Part shown: positions 23,101 through 31,106 of the stretch, piece by piece | Layout of the letters: each line of letters starts with the position of its first letter | Position numbering within the stretch: position 1 is the first letter of the stretch | Made by a program: the position numbers and the translations under genes | The notes under the pieces: model-generated | What the model saw: the letters and a program-made list of their open reading frames with translations, nothing else | Told to the model about the DNA's origin: nothing | Database searches by the model: none | Assembly: GCA_012960925.1 (NCBI GenBank) | Contig: DUAG01000047.1 | Coordinates: 27,054-91,053, forward strand | Source: Candidatus Manganitrophaceae bacterium | GTDB lineage: Bacteria > Nitrospirota > Nitrospiria > SBBL01 > JAADHI01 | DNA length: 64,000 nt | Reading direction: 5' to 3'

Positions 23101-25737
23101 CTATGAGCCTCGTTTTACTAGAGGAAGCTTGATCGATATCCTCGTCCCATGTCCCGGACTTGAATCAATAAAGAAGGTCCCGCCGGAGAGTTCCACGCGT
23201 TCCTTCATTCCCAGGATGCCGATGCCCCTCCGGGACATCGGAGGAGAGGCAAAATAACGCTTTACATTAAAGCCTCTTCCATCATCGGTCATATACAGAT
23301 GTAAATGGATCTCTTTTTTCTCCAGAGAGATCACCACCGACTCTGCATTGGCATGTCTGGAAACGTTGTTCATCGCTTCCTGTACAATGCGGTAAAGGAG
23401 GGTTTCAAGCCTGGCAGAAAATCTCTTTTTAGACCCTGAGAGCTGGAGATGTACTCCTATTCCAGTCTGTTTTGAAAACGTATCGGCCGTCCACTGAAGC
23501 GTCGCGATGAGCCCGGATTCATCAAGAATCGCAGGGCGTAAATCATGGGAGATTTTCTGAACCCCTTCGAGGGTTTTCCCGGTCTGCTCAATGATCTGGT
23601 CAAGACGGGCACGAAGTGCTTCTTCGGGGTTTCCAAGCTCTTTCTTCATACATTCCAGTGTGTTTTTAATGTTTTTCATGTTTTTTCCCGACTCGTCTCT
23701 TAATTTTTTTGCGATACGTCGGCGTTCCTCTTCCTGGATATTCGCCATCGCAAACGAGAGGGATTGTAACCGTTCCATATGTTTCTGCACGGCCTGGTGT
23801 ATTACTGCATTTTCGAAGGCGTGCGCAATCTGGCCCGCCATACTCTCAATTCTTTCAACCTCCTCTTTAGAAAAATTCCGGAAGTAGCGCGTTTCATCGA
23901 GAAGAACAATACCGACCGTCCGTTCCTTCTTGATCAAGGGGATCGAAAAGAGTGAGCGCGATTTAAAGGTCTTGATCCACTTTTTACCGACCCGCGCGTC
24001 ATGAGGAGCATTATCGACAACGATCGGATGCCGATCTCTCGCAGTAAGCGGGATGAGTGTATTCTCATTCATCTTATACTCGATCTTCCGAATGGCTTCA
24101 CTACAATGGTCTGACCCGGCAACCCCCAGAAGAAGACTTCTTTTATCCTCTACTGAAAAGATGTAGCAGTTGCTGGCCCCGACCATCTGCTTAAGACTAT
24201 TCGCAATCGAAGGAAGAAGTTGTTCCAGATGGAGGCTCTTCGCAATCGATTGTCCAACCTCATTGATAATCTTGAGGTCAGAAACCTGTTTTCCCATGTC
24301 AGCAAACATCTTTATGCTGTCAAGTGAGAAGGCAAAGGCATTTGCCGCCCGACCCAGGACGACGACATCATCTTTTGTAAAAATTCTGCTCCGGCTAAAA
24401 AGGCAAAGGATTCCCCAGGAACTTCCGGATAGCTTTATCGGAGTCCCCATGTAGGAACGAAGCCCCTCTTCTCCGACCAGCTTTTCTTTCAAGGGCGTTT
24501 TCGCTTCCTCCGCAACCATCAAGGTCGGCGCTTTCCGGATGATGACTTTTCCGATACCCGCATCTCCGACTTTTATTCCATGTTTCTCCAAGCGTTCCGC
24601 TGTCTCTTCCGAAATATGATGATGCGCTGCCAGAAAGAGTCGATGGCTTTTCTCCTCCAGTTTCAAGAGGTAGCCCCCATCCATATCCACGGAGGTGAGC
24701 ATCTCTTCCAGTGCCCTCTGGAGGACCTCCTCCTCCTTTACACATTGGCTTAATATGGAAAGGGTCGATTCAACGATCCCATGCTCGATATTTTTACGGA
24801 CAAGCTCCTTCTCCAAGGTCTGAATGCTTGTCGCATCCCGTCCGCTCAACTCAAATACAAGAGGATTTTTCCCCTTCTGTATCGATGTGAGCTCTACCGA
24901 CAAGACCCCTTTCAAGGCACCCTTTTTTAAAACCTCCAGATCGAAGGACACTTGGCTTTTCTTTCCTGATTTCAATCGCTTGACCTGATCGGAATAAGAT
25001 GCCATTCCGTTGGGTGTCAGGAACCGGGAAAGGGGAAGATTTGAAATATTTTCCACCCCATACCCTAAATAATCTGAAAATGGGGAGTTTAATTCAAGGA
25101 TACGACCATAACGATCAAGCGATACCTTGAGAAGCGGATCCTCTTCTTGTTCTTTTTGAACTTGTTCTTTTTGTTGTTTTTCTTTTCCGCGCATTCTCTG
25201 GAGGAGGAAAGGACAGATTAGATTTGAAATCAGGAGGAAGGTTTCTTGATCTGCCGGGGTCAGGGCATTCGGCCTTGAATAAGCAATCGAGAGCGAGCCA
25301 AACACTTTTTCTTCCGAACAAAGCGTCGCCCCCGCAAAGCTCTGGACGCCCAATCCTCGGATGACCTGACCTACAAATTTGCGATCTTTTGAAATATCAT
25401 CCGAAAAAAGACCCTGGGCTTCCTGAAGAACAATACTCGGAAGGGATTGCCAGGCTCGAAGGATGGGACCATCCTCGCCAAAGCCTTTCGGCATCCCCTG
25501 GTGGGAAACAAGACGCCACTCTTCCCCCTTTTCTTCGCGTCCGAAGAGAAGGAGAAGGTCTGCTCCCATCGACGTTTTTATCTGATTTAAGAGGCGGTCA
25601 AGAAAATCGGAAGAAGGGTGTAGCGATTCCGCATGCTCCGAAAACACCTGCAGAATCGGCTGAATCTTTTCGTATACGGCGGGACCTGAAAGCTTCGCCT
25701 CGTCTCGCCCTGAAGCGTACATCGGTTGATCGGACAT
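23101..25737 (-). CDS. GAF/PAS sensor histidine kinase lacking the phospho-acceptor His
   Basis: 878 residues from the ATG at 25737 (AGGGG six bases upstream; an earlier ATG at 25803 lacks a good site). Order: GAF (~20-150), PAS (~185-300), GAF (~325-460), GAF (~485-650), then a HisKA_3/HATPase module of the NarX/DegS class. The dimerisation helix reads ERRRIAKKLRDESGKN where the family has the ELHD pattern, so the phosphorylated His is Arg (residue ~680, codon AGA at 23700-23698). The ATPase boxes look intact: EAMNNVSRHA, DDGRGF and GIGILGMKERVE. There are no membrane helices. It may be a pseudokinase, allosteric regulator or heterodimer partner. No response regulator is adjacent. Confidence 0.88.
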   Translation of the reverse strand: MSDQPMYASGRDEAKLSGPAVYEKIQPILQVFSEHAESLHPSSDFLDRLLNQIKTSMGADLLLLFGREEKGEEWRLVSHQGMPKGFGEDGPILRAWQSLPSIVLQEAQGLFSDDISKDRKFVGQVIRGLGVQSFAGATLCSEEKVFGSLSIAYSRPNALTPADQETFLLISNLICPFLLQRMRGKEKQQKEQVQKEQEEDPLLKVSLDRYGRILELNSPFSDYLGYGVENISNLPLSRFLTPNGMASYSDQVKRLKSGKKSQVSFDLEVLKKGALKGVLSVELTSIQKGKNPLVFELSGRDATSIQTLEKELVRKNIEHGIVESTLSILSQCVKEEEVLQRALEEMLTSVDMDGGYLLKLEEKSHRLFLAAHHHISEETAERLEKHGIKVGDAGIGKVIIRKAPTLMVAEEAKTPLKEKLVGEEGLRSYMGTPIKLSGSSWGILCLFSRSRIFTKDDVVVLGRAANAFAFSLDSIKMFADMGKQVSDLKIINEVGQSIAKSLHLEQLLPSIANSLKQMVGASNCYIFSVEDKRSLLLGVAGSDHCSEAIRKIEYKMNENTLIPLTARDRHPIVVDNAPHDARVGKKWIKTFKSRSLFSIPLIKKERTVGIVLLDETRYFRNFSKEEVERIESMAGQIAHAFENAVIHQAVQKHMERLQSLSFAMANIQEEERRRIAKKLRDESGKNMKNIKNTLECMKKELGNPEEALRARLDQIIEQTGKTLEGVQKISHDLRPAILDESGLIATLQWTADTFSKQTGIGVHLQLSGSKKRFSARLETLLYRIVQEAMNNVSRHANAESVVISLEKKEIHLHLYMTDDGRGFNVKRYFASPPMSRRGIGILGMKERVELSGGTFFIDSSPGHGTRISIKLPLVKRGS

Positions 25738-26033
25738 TATGAACCCCTGCATTCCATACCCCCTTCGATACCGTATACGGAGACAGGCCCCGCTTCGCCT
25801 CAAAGGGATACTGAAGCACCTTTCGGGTGCCCTTATGGCAGGATAAACGTATCAATTTGATGTTTAACATATAATACATTGGCGGTAACTGCCAATCTGG
25901 TATGCACACTACCACACCTTTGCGATAAAAGTCAAAATGACCCGGGTTCAAAGGTTCTGATTCACTAATCATGGAATTTTCATGGTTATTGATTTGAATT
26001 TGACTCTGTATCGGCAATTAAGTAGAATCACCC
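25738..26033. other. Intergenic stretch upstream of the sensor kinase
   Basis: Part of a 414-base gene-free region between the divergent kinase and FGE-like genes; the rest is element C1. It contains a small GCACC-TTTCG-GGTGC hairpin (25816-25830). I see no gene, riboswitch or clear promoter. Confidence 0.4.
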
Positions 26034-26171
26034 GTAACGCTTCAGCACACCCATCTTTTCCTCCATGGCGGCGTTGCTGTGGTGCTCGAATCCTCGCGTA
26101 GTAACACTACGCTCCGGTTCTCCGTTCCTCGCGCCTTACCCCGAGAAAAATATGAGCATGCTGAAGCGTTT
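26034..26171 (+). mobile_element. Family C MITE-like element, copy C1
   Basis: It starts GTAACGCTTCAGCAC and ends GCATGCTGAAGCGTT, which are inverted repeats. The core matches C3 over long stretches (for example CTCCATGGCGGCGTTGCTG and TGCTCGAATCCTC). The outer TA of the left end fits a TA target as in Tc1/IS630-type elements. The candidate ATG codons of the FGE-like gene (26152, 26158) lie in the right end. Confidence 0.8.
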
Positions 26172-27015
26172 TGGTCGCGCCATTGACTGGGAAGAACAGA
26201 GGCAGAAATTGAAACCGAGAATATTCCTCATCATTGTCCTCTTCGCCCTGCTGGGGGCCTGTTTCAGCCGCCCGCCGGAGGGGATGGTCGCCATTCCGGC
26301 CGGAGAATTCATCATGGGGACCGATGAGGTAGATGAATCGAACTTTGCGGCAGAGCAAGGCATTGTCAAACCCTGGTTTGTCGACGAAGGCCCCTCCCAC
26401 AAAATATTTCTTCCCCTTTACTATATCGACCAACATGAGGTGACGAACGCGGAATATGCCGAATATGTCCTTGCCGAGAAAGTTGACCCTCCGCCCTACT
26501 GGGAAAAGGGACGCTACCCGCAAGGGGGTGATCACTTCCCCGTGGTCATGGTCAGCTGGGGAGAGGCACAAGACTACTGTCGTTCAAAAGAGGGACACCT
26601 TCCGAGCGAAGCCGAATGGGAAAAAGCCGCGAGAGGGGTAGATGGAAGACCCTATCCCTGGGGAACGGAATTCGATATTCAAAAAGTGAATGTCGGGGGG
26701 TCGTCACAAGATCTCAAGCCCGTCGGGAGCTATGTTGCAGGAAAGAGCCCTTATGAGGTCTTTGACATGATCGGAAACGCGTGGGAATGGACCGCCGACT
26801 GGTATCAGCCTTACCCCGGAAGCAAGCACAAGAGCAAGGACTATGGAAGACGAATCAAGGTACTCCGGGGAAATTCCTGGTCGAGCATTGGACACTTTCC
26901 GGAAGAAATCCATAGCGAGCTGGTTAAACATCACTCCACGGTCACCTTTCGACTCTTTGCGCCCCCAGATGCAACCATTAACGACGTCGGCTTTCGATGC
27001 GTTCGACCCAGTTAA
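26152..27015 (+). CDS. FGE/SUMF1-fold lipoprotein
   Basis: 288 residues from ATG 26152, which lies in repeat C1. A TTG at 26209 would give a classic lipoprotein start (KPRIFLIIVLFALLGAC) and may be the ancestral one. After the lipobox comes a formylglycine-generating-enzyme-like domain: GMVAIPAGEFIMGTDEVD, YYIDQHEVTNAEYAEYV, PVVMVSWGEAQDYC, LPSEAEWEKAARG, YPWG, GNAWEWTADWY, VLRGNSW and a terminal VGFRCVRP. The copper-binding cysteine pair of true sulfatase-activating FGE is not evident, so it is more likely a non-catalytic or differently acting FGE-fold envelope protein. An in-frame reading into C1 (MAALLWCS...) is repeat-derived and probably not translated. Confidence 0.82.
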   Translation: MSMLKRFGRAIDWEEQRQKLKPRIFLIIVLFALLGACFSRPPEGMVAIPAGEFIMGTDEVDESNFAAEQGIVKPWFVDEGPSHKIFLPLYYIDQHEVTNAEYAEYVLAEKVDPPPYWEKGRYPQGGDHFPVVMVSWGEAQDYCRSKEGHLPSEAEWEKAARGVDGRPYPWGTEFDIQKVNVGGSSQDLKPVGSYVAGKSPYEVFDMIGNAWEWTADWYQPYPGSKHKSKDYGRRIKVLRGNSWSSIGHFPEEIHSELVKHHSTVTFRLFAPPDATINDVGFRCVRPS

Positions 27016-28541
27016 ATCACACCCGAACCGATTTTGATCGTTCCCCCATTAAATCAAAGAGCAAATTGGAGTCGTTGAAGCACTGGCCCCTCCCACTTGT
27101 CAGAACAGTTCAAGCCCAGGGTCTTCATCCGGTCGACACTCTTCAAAAGGGAAGATGGGAAGAGGCTTTCTTTCTCCTTGATGGCTCCGCGGGGGGTTGG
27201 TTTGACGGCCGATACTCTCTTTTGGGGGGCTCCCCTTTTGCCCGCTTTCAAAGCAAGGGAGATTCCAGCCGCTTCACCACACTCCATCCCGAAAAAAAGG
27301 AGTCGACATCCTCCAATGAAAATCCCTTGCTTCACCTACAGCACTGGCTTGACCAATTTAGACCCAGAGTGGAAGCAGATCGCCCTTTTTCAGAAATCCC
27401 CTTTCTCGATGGAGGGGTCGTTGGCTTTTTTAGCTATGAACTCGTCCGGCAGTTTGAAACCCTCCCGCCGCCGGAAGCGGAAGATCCGGATCTCCCGGAT
27501 ATCGACCTCCTTTTCTTAAATCTATTCGTCATCTTCGATCATGCACAGGATTCTCTTCACGTGATATACAATCCGGCCCCAGAGATGATCCTAGGACAAA
27601 CCCGTGAAAAAGTTTATCAGGAAGGCCGGGAGAAAATAGACAGGGTCTGTGAGGGTCTGGCCGGGCCGACACCACAGGACAAGCTTGAAGGCCCCACCTT
27701 CCCCTCACAGGGCAGAACGGGCTGTTCTCCGGAAAGATACATGGAGATGGTCCGGCAAGCAAAGGCCTATATTTCGGCAGGCGACATTTTTCAGGCCAAT
27801 CTCTCTCATTGCCTTAGTTTTCAGGACTCCCACACCTCCCTCTTAGAGGTATACAGACAACTCTGGAAGATTAATCCCTCCCCTTTTTCAGCCTACCTTG
27901 ATCTGGGAATAATCCAGATCGCCTCAGGATCTCCGGAAAGACTGGTACGGGTCAGGAAATCCCTCCATGGTGATATCGTCGAGACGCGGCCCATTGCAGG
28001 GACGCGGCCCCGAGGTCGGACCTCTCTTCAGGACCAACAAATGATCAAGGCGCTTTACGGCAGTGAAAAGGAACGGGCGGAACACTTGATGCTCATCGAC
28101 CTGGCGCGGAACGATCTCGGAAAGATCTGCCGATATGGCTCGGTCACTGTCGACACCATGATGACCCTGGAAAAATACTCCCATGTCTTTCATCTCGTTT
28201 CCAATATCACCGGGACTCTGGTTCCAGGAACCACGCCGCTTCAAGTCCTGAAAGCCCTTTTCCCGGGAGGCACCATTACAGGGGTCCCAAAAATCCGGTG
28301 TATGGAAATCATTGCAGAGTTGGAAAAACGCGCGAGAGGAATCTATACCGGCGCGATCGGCTATATCGGATTTGGAGGAGAGATGGATCTGAACATTGCA
28401 ATTCGTACCTGGGTGCGGACGAAAGATCAGATCTCCATGCAGGTCGGTGCGGGAATTGTCGCTGATTCCATTCCCGAACTGGAATATCAAGAAACGCTTC
28501 AGAAAGCAGCAGCCTTGATGAAGGCCTTAGGGACCAACTGA
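26997..28541 (+). CDS. pabB: Aminodeoxychorismate synthase component I (PabB-like)
   Basis: 514 residues of the chorismate-binding (TrpE/PabB/MenF) family. The N-terminal part is LLDGSAGGWFDGRYSLLGG and VVGFFSYELVRQFE. The catalytic domain has AYLDLGIIQIASGSPERLV, ETRPIAGTRPRG, HLMLIDLARNDLGKIC and TGVPKIRCMEIIAELE, ending IGFGGEMDLNIAIRTW. The adjacent pabC gene 2 bases downstream supports 4-aminobenzoate/folate synthesis rather than tryptophan. However, the motif is PIAGT, with Ala where E. coli PabB has its nucleophilic Lys (PIKGT); some PabB proteins and all TrpE have Ala. No pabA/trpG amidotransferase is in the window. The start overlaps the previous gene. Confidence 0.85.
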   Translation: MRSTQLNHTRTDFDRSPIKSKSKLESLKHWPLPLVRTVQAQGLHPVDTLQKGRWEEAFFLLDGSAGGWFDGRYSLLGGSPFARFQSKGDSSRFTTLHPEKKESTSSNENPLLHLQHWLDQFRPRVEADRPFSEIPFLDGGVVGFFSYELVRQFETLPPPEAEDPDLPDIDLLFLNLFVIFDHAQDSLHVIYNPAPEMILGQTREKVYQEGREKIDRVCEGLAGPTPQDKLEGPTFPSQGRTGCSPERYMEMVRQAKAYISAGDIFQANLSHCLSFQDSHTSLLEVYRQLWKINPSPFSAYLDLGIIQIASGSPERLVRVRKSLHGDIVETRPIAGTRPRGRTSLQDQQMIKALYGSEKERAEHLMLIDLARNDLGKICRYGSVTVDTMMTLEKYSHVFHLVSNITGTLVPGTTPLQVLKALFPGGTITGVPKIRCMEIIAELEKRARGIYTGAIGYIGFGGEMDLNIAIRTWVRTKDQISMQVGAGIVADSIPELEYQETLQKAAALMKALGTN

Positions 28542-28543
28542 CG

Positions 28544-29413
28544 ATGTGGATTTACCTGAACGATCGCTTTGTCCCTGAAGAAGAGGCAAAGGTCTCCATT
28601 TTCGATCATGGCTTTCTCTATGGAGATGGTCTGTTTGAGACGGTCCGGGCTTACTCTGGGCGAATCTTTGCCCTCTCAGAACATCTGGACAGGCTATCGC
28701 ACTCCGCAGACCGCCTGGAAATTTTACTTCCCCCTCGCGCATCGCTCGAGACCCTTCTGTATGAAACACTCAGACAAAACCAACTCAACAATGCCATGCT
28801 CCGCCTCACGATCACTCGGGGCGAAGCGGGCATAGGCCTCGCCCCGAATTCCAGGCCTAAGGCCAAAACAACCCTGGTGATTACACCCCGCCTGTTTGAC
28901 GGATATGCTGCTGAATACTATAAAAATGGAGTCAGCGCGGCCATCGTCTCAGTGCGCCGGAATTCACCCGATGCATTGGACCCCGCACTAAAATCCTTGA
29001 GTTTTCTAAACAACGTCATGGCAAAAATAGAGGCAACTAAGAAGGGGGCTTTTGAAGGGATCTTCCTCGACCTGAAAGGACGCCTTTCGGAAGGAACAAC
29101 GAGCAATCTCTTTTGGCTTCAGGATGGCGTGATCAAAACCCCCGCGGCCAGGGCGTCTATTTTAGAGGGAATCACGCGCGGTGTGGTTCTTGGTCTGGCA
29201 AAAAAGACGGGGATTTCCCTAAAAAAAGGCTGTTACCTCCCTGAAGAGCTTCTCGGCGCCGAGGAGGCTTTCTTAACGAACACCGGTCTGGAACTGATGC
29301 CCTTGACAAAGGTCAACGGGAAAAAGATCGGGACAGGCTTACCAGGCGGGATGACACGCAGGCTCCATCAGGCATTCAAGGAGGTGGTTGGCTTAGGAGC
29401 CTGTCGGACTTAG
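28544..29413 (+). CDS. pabC: Aminodeoxychorismate lyase / class IV aminotransferase
   Basis: 289 residues of PLP fold type IV. It opens WIYLNDRFVPEEEAKVSIFD and has HGFLYGDGLFETVRAYSG, the PLP lysine in LKSLSFLNNVMAK, SEGTTSNLFW and TRGVVLGLAKKTG. It follows pabB by 2 bases, so PabC (releasing pyruvate to give 4-aminobenzoate) is the best call; branched-chain or D-amino acid aminotransferases share all these motifs. The last residues (LGACRT) and the TAG stop are encoded by the left inverted repeat of element B1, so the native C-terminus was replaced or trimmed by the insertion. Confidence 0.85.
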   Translation: MWIYLNDRFVPEEEAKVSIFDHGFLYGDGLFETVRAYSGRIFALSEHLDRLSHSADRLEILLPPRASLETLLYETLRQNQLNNAMLRLTITRGEAGIGLAPNSRPKAKTTLVITPRLFDGYAAEYYKNGVSAAIVSVRRNSPDALDPALKSLSFLNNVMAKIEATKKGAFEGIFLDLKGRLSEGTTSNLFWLQDGVIKTPAARASILEGITRGVVLGLAKKTGISLKKGCYLPEELLGAEEAFLTNTGLELMPLTKVNGKKIGTGLPGGMTRRLHQAFKEVVGLGACRT

Positions 29414-29562
29414 AATGAATCTACTACGAAAAAGCCTTTGTGGCCCATTTTCCAGATCATTTTCGTTAAATATGCCAGATATTCGCCTCAAATGATCAAA
29501 AAAATGGACTCAAAATGGCTTTCTCTCGCTACGATCACCTAAGTCCGACAGGCTCCTAAGCC
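29390..29562. mobile_element. Family B MITE-like element, copy B1
   Basis: A perfect 23-bp inverted repeat bounds the element (29390-29412 and 29540-29562; GGCTTAGGAGCCTGTCGGAC reads inward from both ends). The middle matches B2. It lies between convergent genes and supplies the stop codons of both: TAG at 29411-29413 for pabC, and TAG (CTA on the + strand, 29556-29558) for the CNNM protein. No coding potential. Confidence 0.88.
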
Positions 29563-30863
29563 TTGGGGGAGGCCTTCTCCCTGACAGGCTTTTTTTCGAC
29601 CTTCAATTTCGAGATACGCCGACCGTCTATGTCGACAACGGTAAATTTGTACTCCCCATAGCGAATATTCTCTCCCCCCTTTGGCATGCCCTGAAGCTGA
29701 GAAAGAACAAATCCACCCAAGGTCTCGTAGTCAGCAGACTCCGGGACGGGAAAACCATATTCGCCTCTCAAATCTCTTACATTCAGAGAAGCATCGACAA
29801 CCCATGACCCGTCTTTCATACGCTCTACAGGGCGGTCTTCCGTATCAAACTCGTCCTGAATCTCCCCAACAATCTCTTCGATGATGTCTTCCATCGTGAC
29901 CAATCCCTCGACACTGCCATACTCATTAACGACAATCGCGAGCTGAGTTCTCCTCCGCTGCATCTCTTTAAGAAGGACGCTGACCTGCATTGTCTCCGGA
30001 ACAAAATAGGGCGGGTGAAGAAGGTCTTTCACAACCACCGGTTTGCCGCGGTGCAGGATATCGAGTAAGTCCTTAAAATAAAGGATCCCGGAAATTTCAT
30101 TCAGGTTGGTTTTAAACACAGGGTATCTGGAAAAGTTATTCTCGGTGACGTATTCCAGAACTTCCTGAGAAGGGGTGTCGATCTGGATGGAAAGAATCTT
30201 CGGTCTCGGAACCATGACTTCCTTGACCGAGGTATCCGTAAACTCAAATACACTGTGGATCAACTCCTGTTCCGTCTCGTCAAAGACCCCTTTTTCCCTC
30301 CCCTCTTTTAACATCAGCTTGATTTCATCTTCTGAGATATAACTTCCAGAAACAATCCTCCCTCCCTCCGAGCCTAAAAAAATCCGAGTTGAAGCCGTCA
30401 GCACGCGGACAAAGGGGCGCAATATCTTGGCAAGAAGGTTCACTGGTTTTGCAAGCGCCAAGGCAATCTGGTCAGGATATTTCAGGGCCAGGGACTTTGG
30501 GACCAGTTCACCCAGAACAAGGGAGAAGTAGGAAATTCCGATCACAACCAGAAATACCGAAATAAACTCACTGGACGATTGCAAGAAGGGAATCTTATCG
30601 ATAAAAGGCTTAATTGACCCGACCGCGGTGATACCGCCAATGGCCGCAGCCGCCGATCCGAGGAGGGTCACTCCGATCTGAACCGTCGCCAAAAAAGGCT
30701 CCGGATTGGCCTGGAGCTGTTGCACATACCCTGCGTGGGGATTCCCCGCCTCAGTCAAACGCTTAATGTTGCTTTTTCGAGCGGCGATGACCGCAATTTC
30801 CGCCGAAGAAAAAAACCCGTTCGCCAAAATAAGGACAAGGATCAGCGTAAATTCAAACAGCAT
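29556..30863 (-). CDS. CNNM/CBS-domain membrane protein (hemolysin C/CorC family)
   Basis: 435 residues. An N-terminal DUF21 (CNNM) transmembrane domain has about four helices: LILVLILANGFFSSAEIAVI, TVQIGVTLLGSAAAAIGGI and VLGELVPKSLALKYPD. Two CBS domains follow (VPRPKILSIQIDTP through RYPVFKTN; HPPYFVPETMQVSVLLKEM through VTMEDIIEEIVGEIQDEFD), then a C-terminal CorC_HlyC domain (YETLGGFVLSQLQGMP). The family includes Mg2+/Co2+ exporters and efflux regulators; the old 'hemolysin' name is misleading. It ends in a repeat-derived stop codon (element B1). No partner gene is adjacent. Confidence 0.92.
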   Translation of the reverse strand: MLFEFTLILVLILANGFFSSAEIAVIAARKSNIKRLTEAGNPHAGYVQQLQANPEPFLATVQIGVTLLGSAAAAIGGITAVGSIKPFIDKIPFLQSSSEFISVFLVVIGISYFSLVLGELVPKSLALKYPDQIALALAKPVNLLAKILRPFVRVLTASTRIFLGSEGGRIVSGSYISEDEIKLMLKEGREKGVFDETEQELIHSVFEFTDTSVKEVMVPRPKILSIQIDTPSQEVLEYVTENNFSRYPVFKTNLNEISGILYFKDLLDILHRGKPVVVKDLLHPPYFVPETMQVSVLLKEMQRRRTQLAIVVNEYGSVEGLVTMEDIIEEIVGEIQDEFDTEDRPVERMKDGSWVVDASLNVRDLRGEYGFPVPESADYETLGGFVLSQLQGMPKGGENIRYGEYKFTVVDIDGRRISKLKVEKKPVREKASPKA

Positions 30864-31020
30864 ATAGATAGAACCTCATACCATCAAAGATACCATAAAA
30901 CAACAGGACGAACAAGAGATCGTCAGGGATGTGTCGAGGTGTGGCAGTCTCATGGGTTCGGAAATAAGTATTGTATATTATAATCCTGTATTATCAGGAG
31001 GATAAACTATCCATCCCCTC

Positions 31021-31050
31021 AAGGCTCTGGAATGAGGGAGCTCTTTTTTT
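31021..31050 (+). terminator. Leader terminator-like hairpin upstream of the large TPR gene
   Basis: AAGGCTC pairs with GAGC(T)CTT through a one-base bulge, and T7 follows. No + strand gene ends nearby, so it would act inside the leader of the gene at 31107, about 57 bases before its start. A TATAAT-like box lies upstream at about 30979, without a clear -35. Confidence 0.4.
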
Positions 31051-31106
31051 ATTGACTTTTCAGTCTATTAACGGTAACGTACGCCGCATTATCCATCTGT
31101 GAACGG

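Noticed and set aside
26065..26151. N-terminal MAALLWCS extension of the FGE-like protein
   Set aside because: Encoded by element C1; the signal peptide and conserved domain begin downstream.
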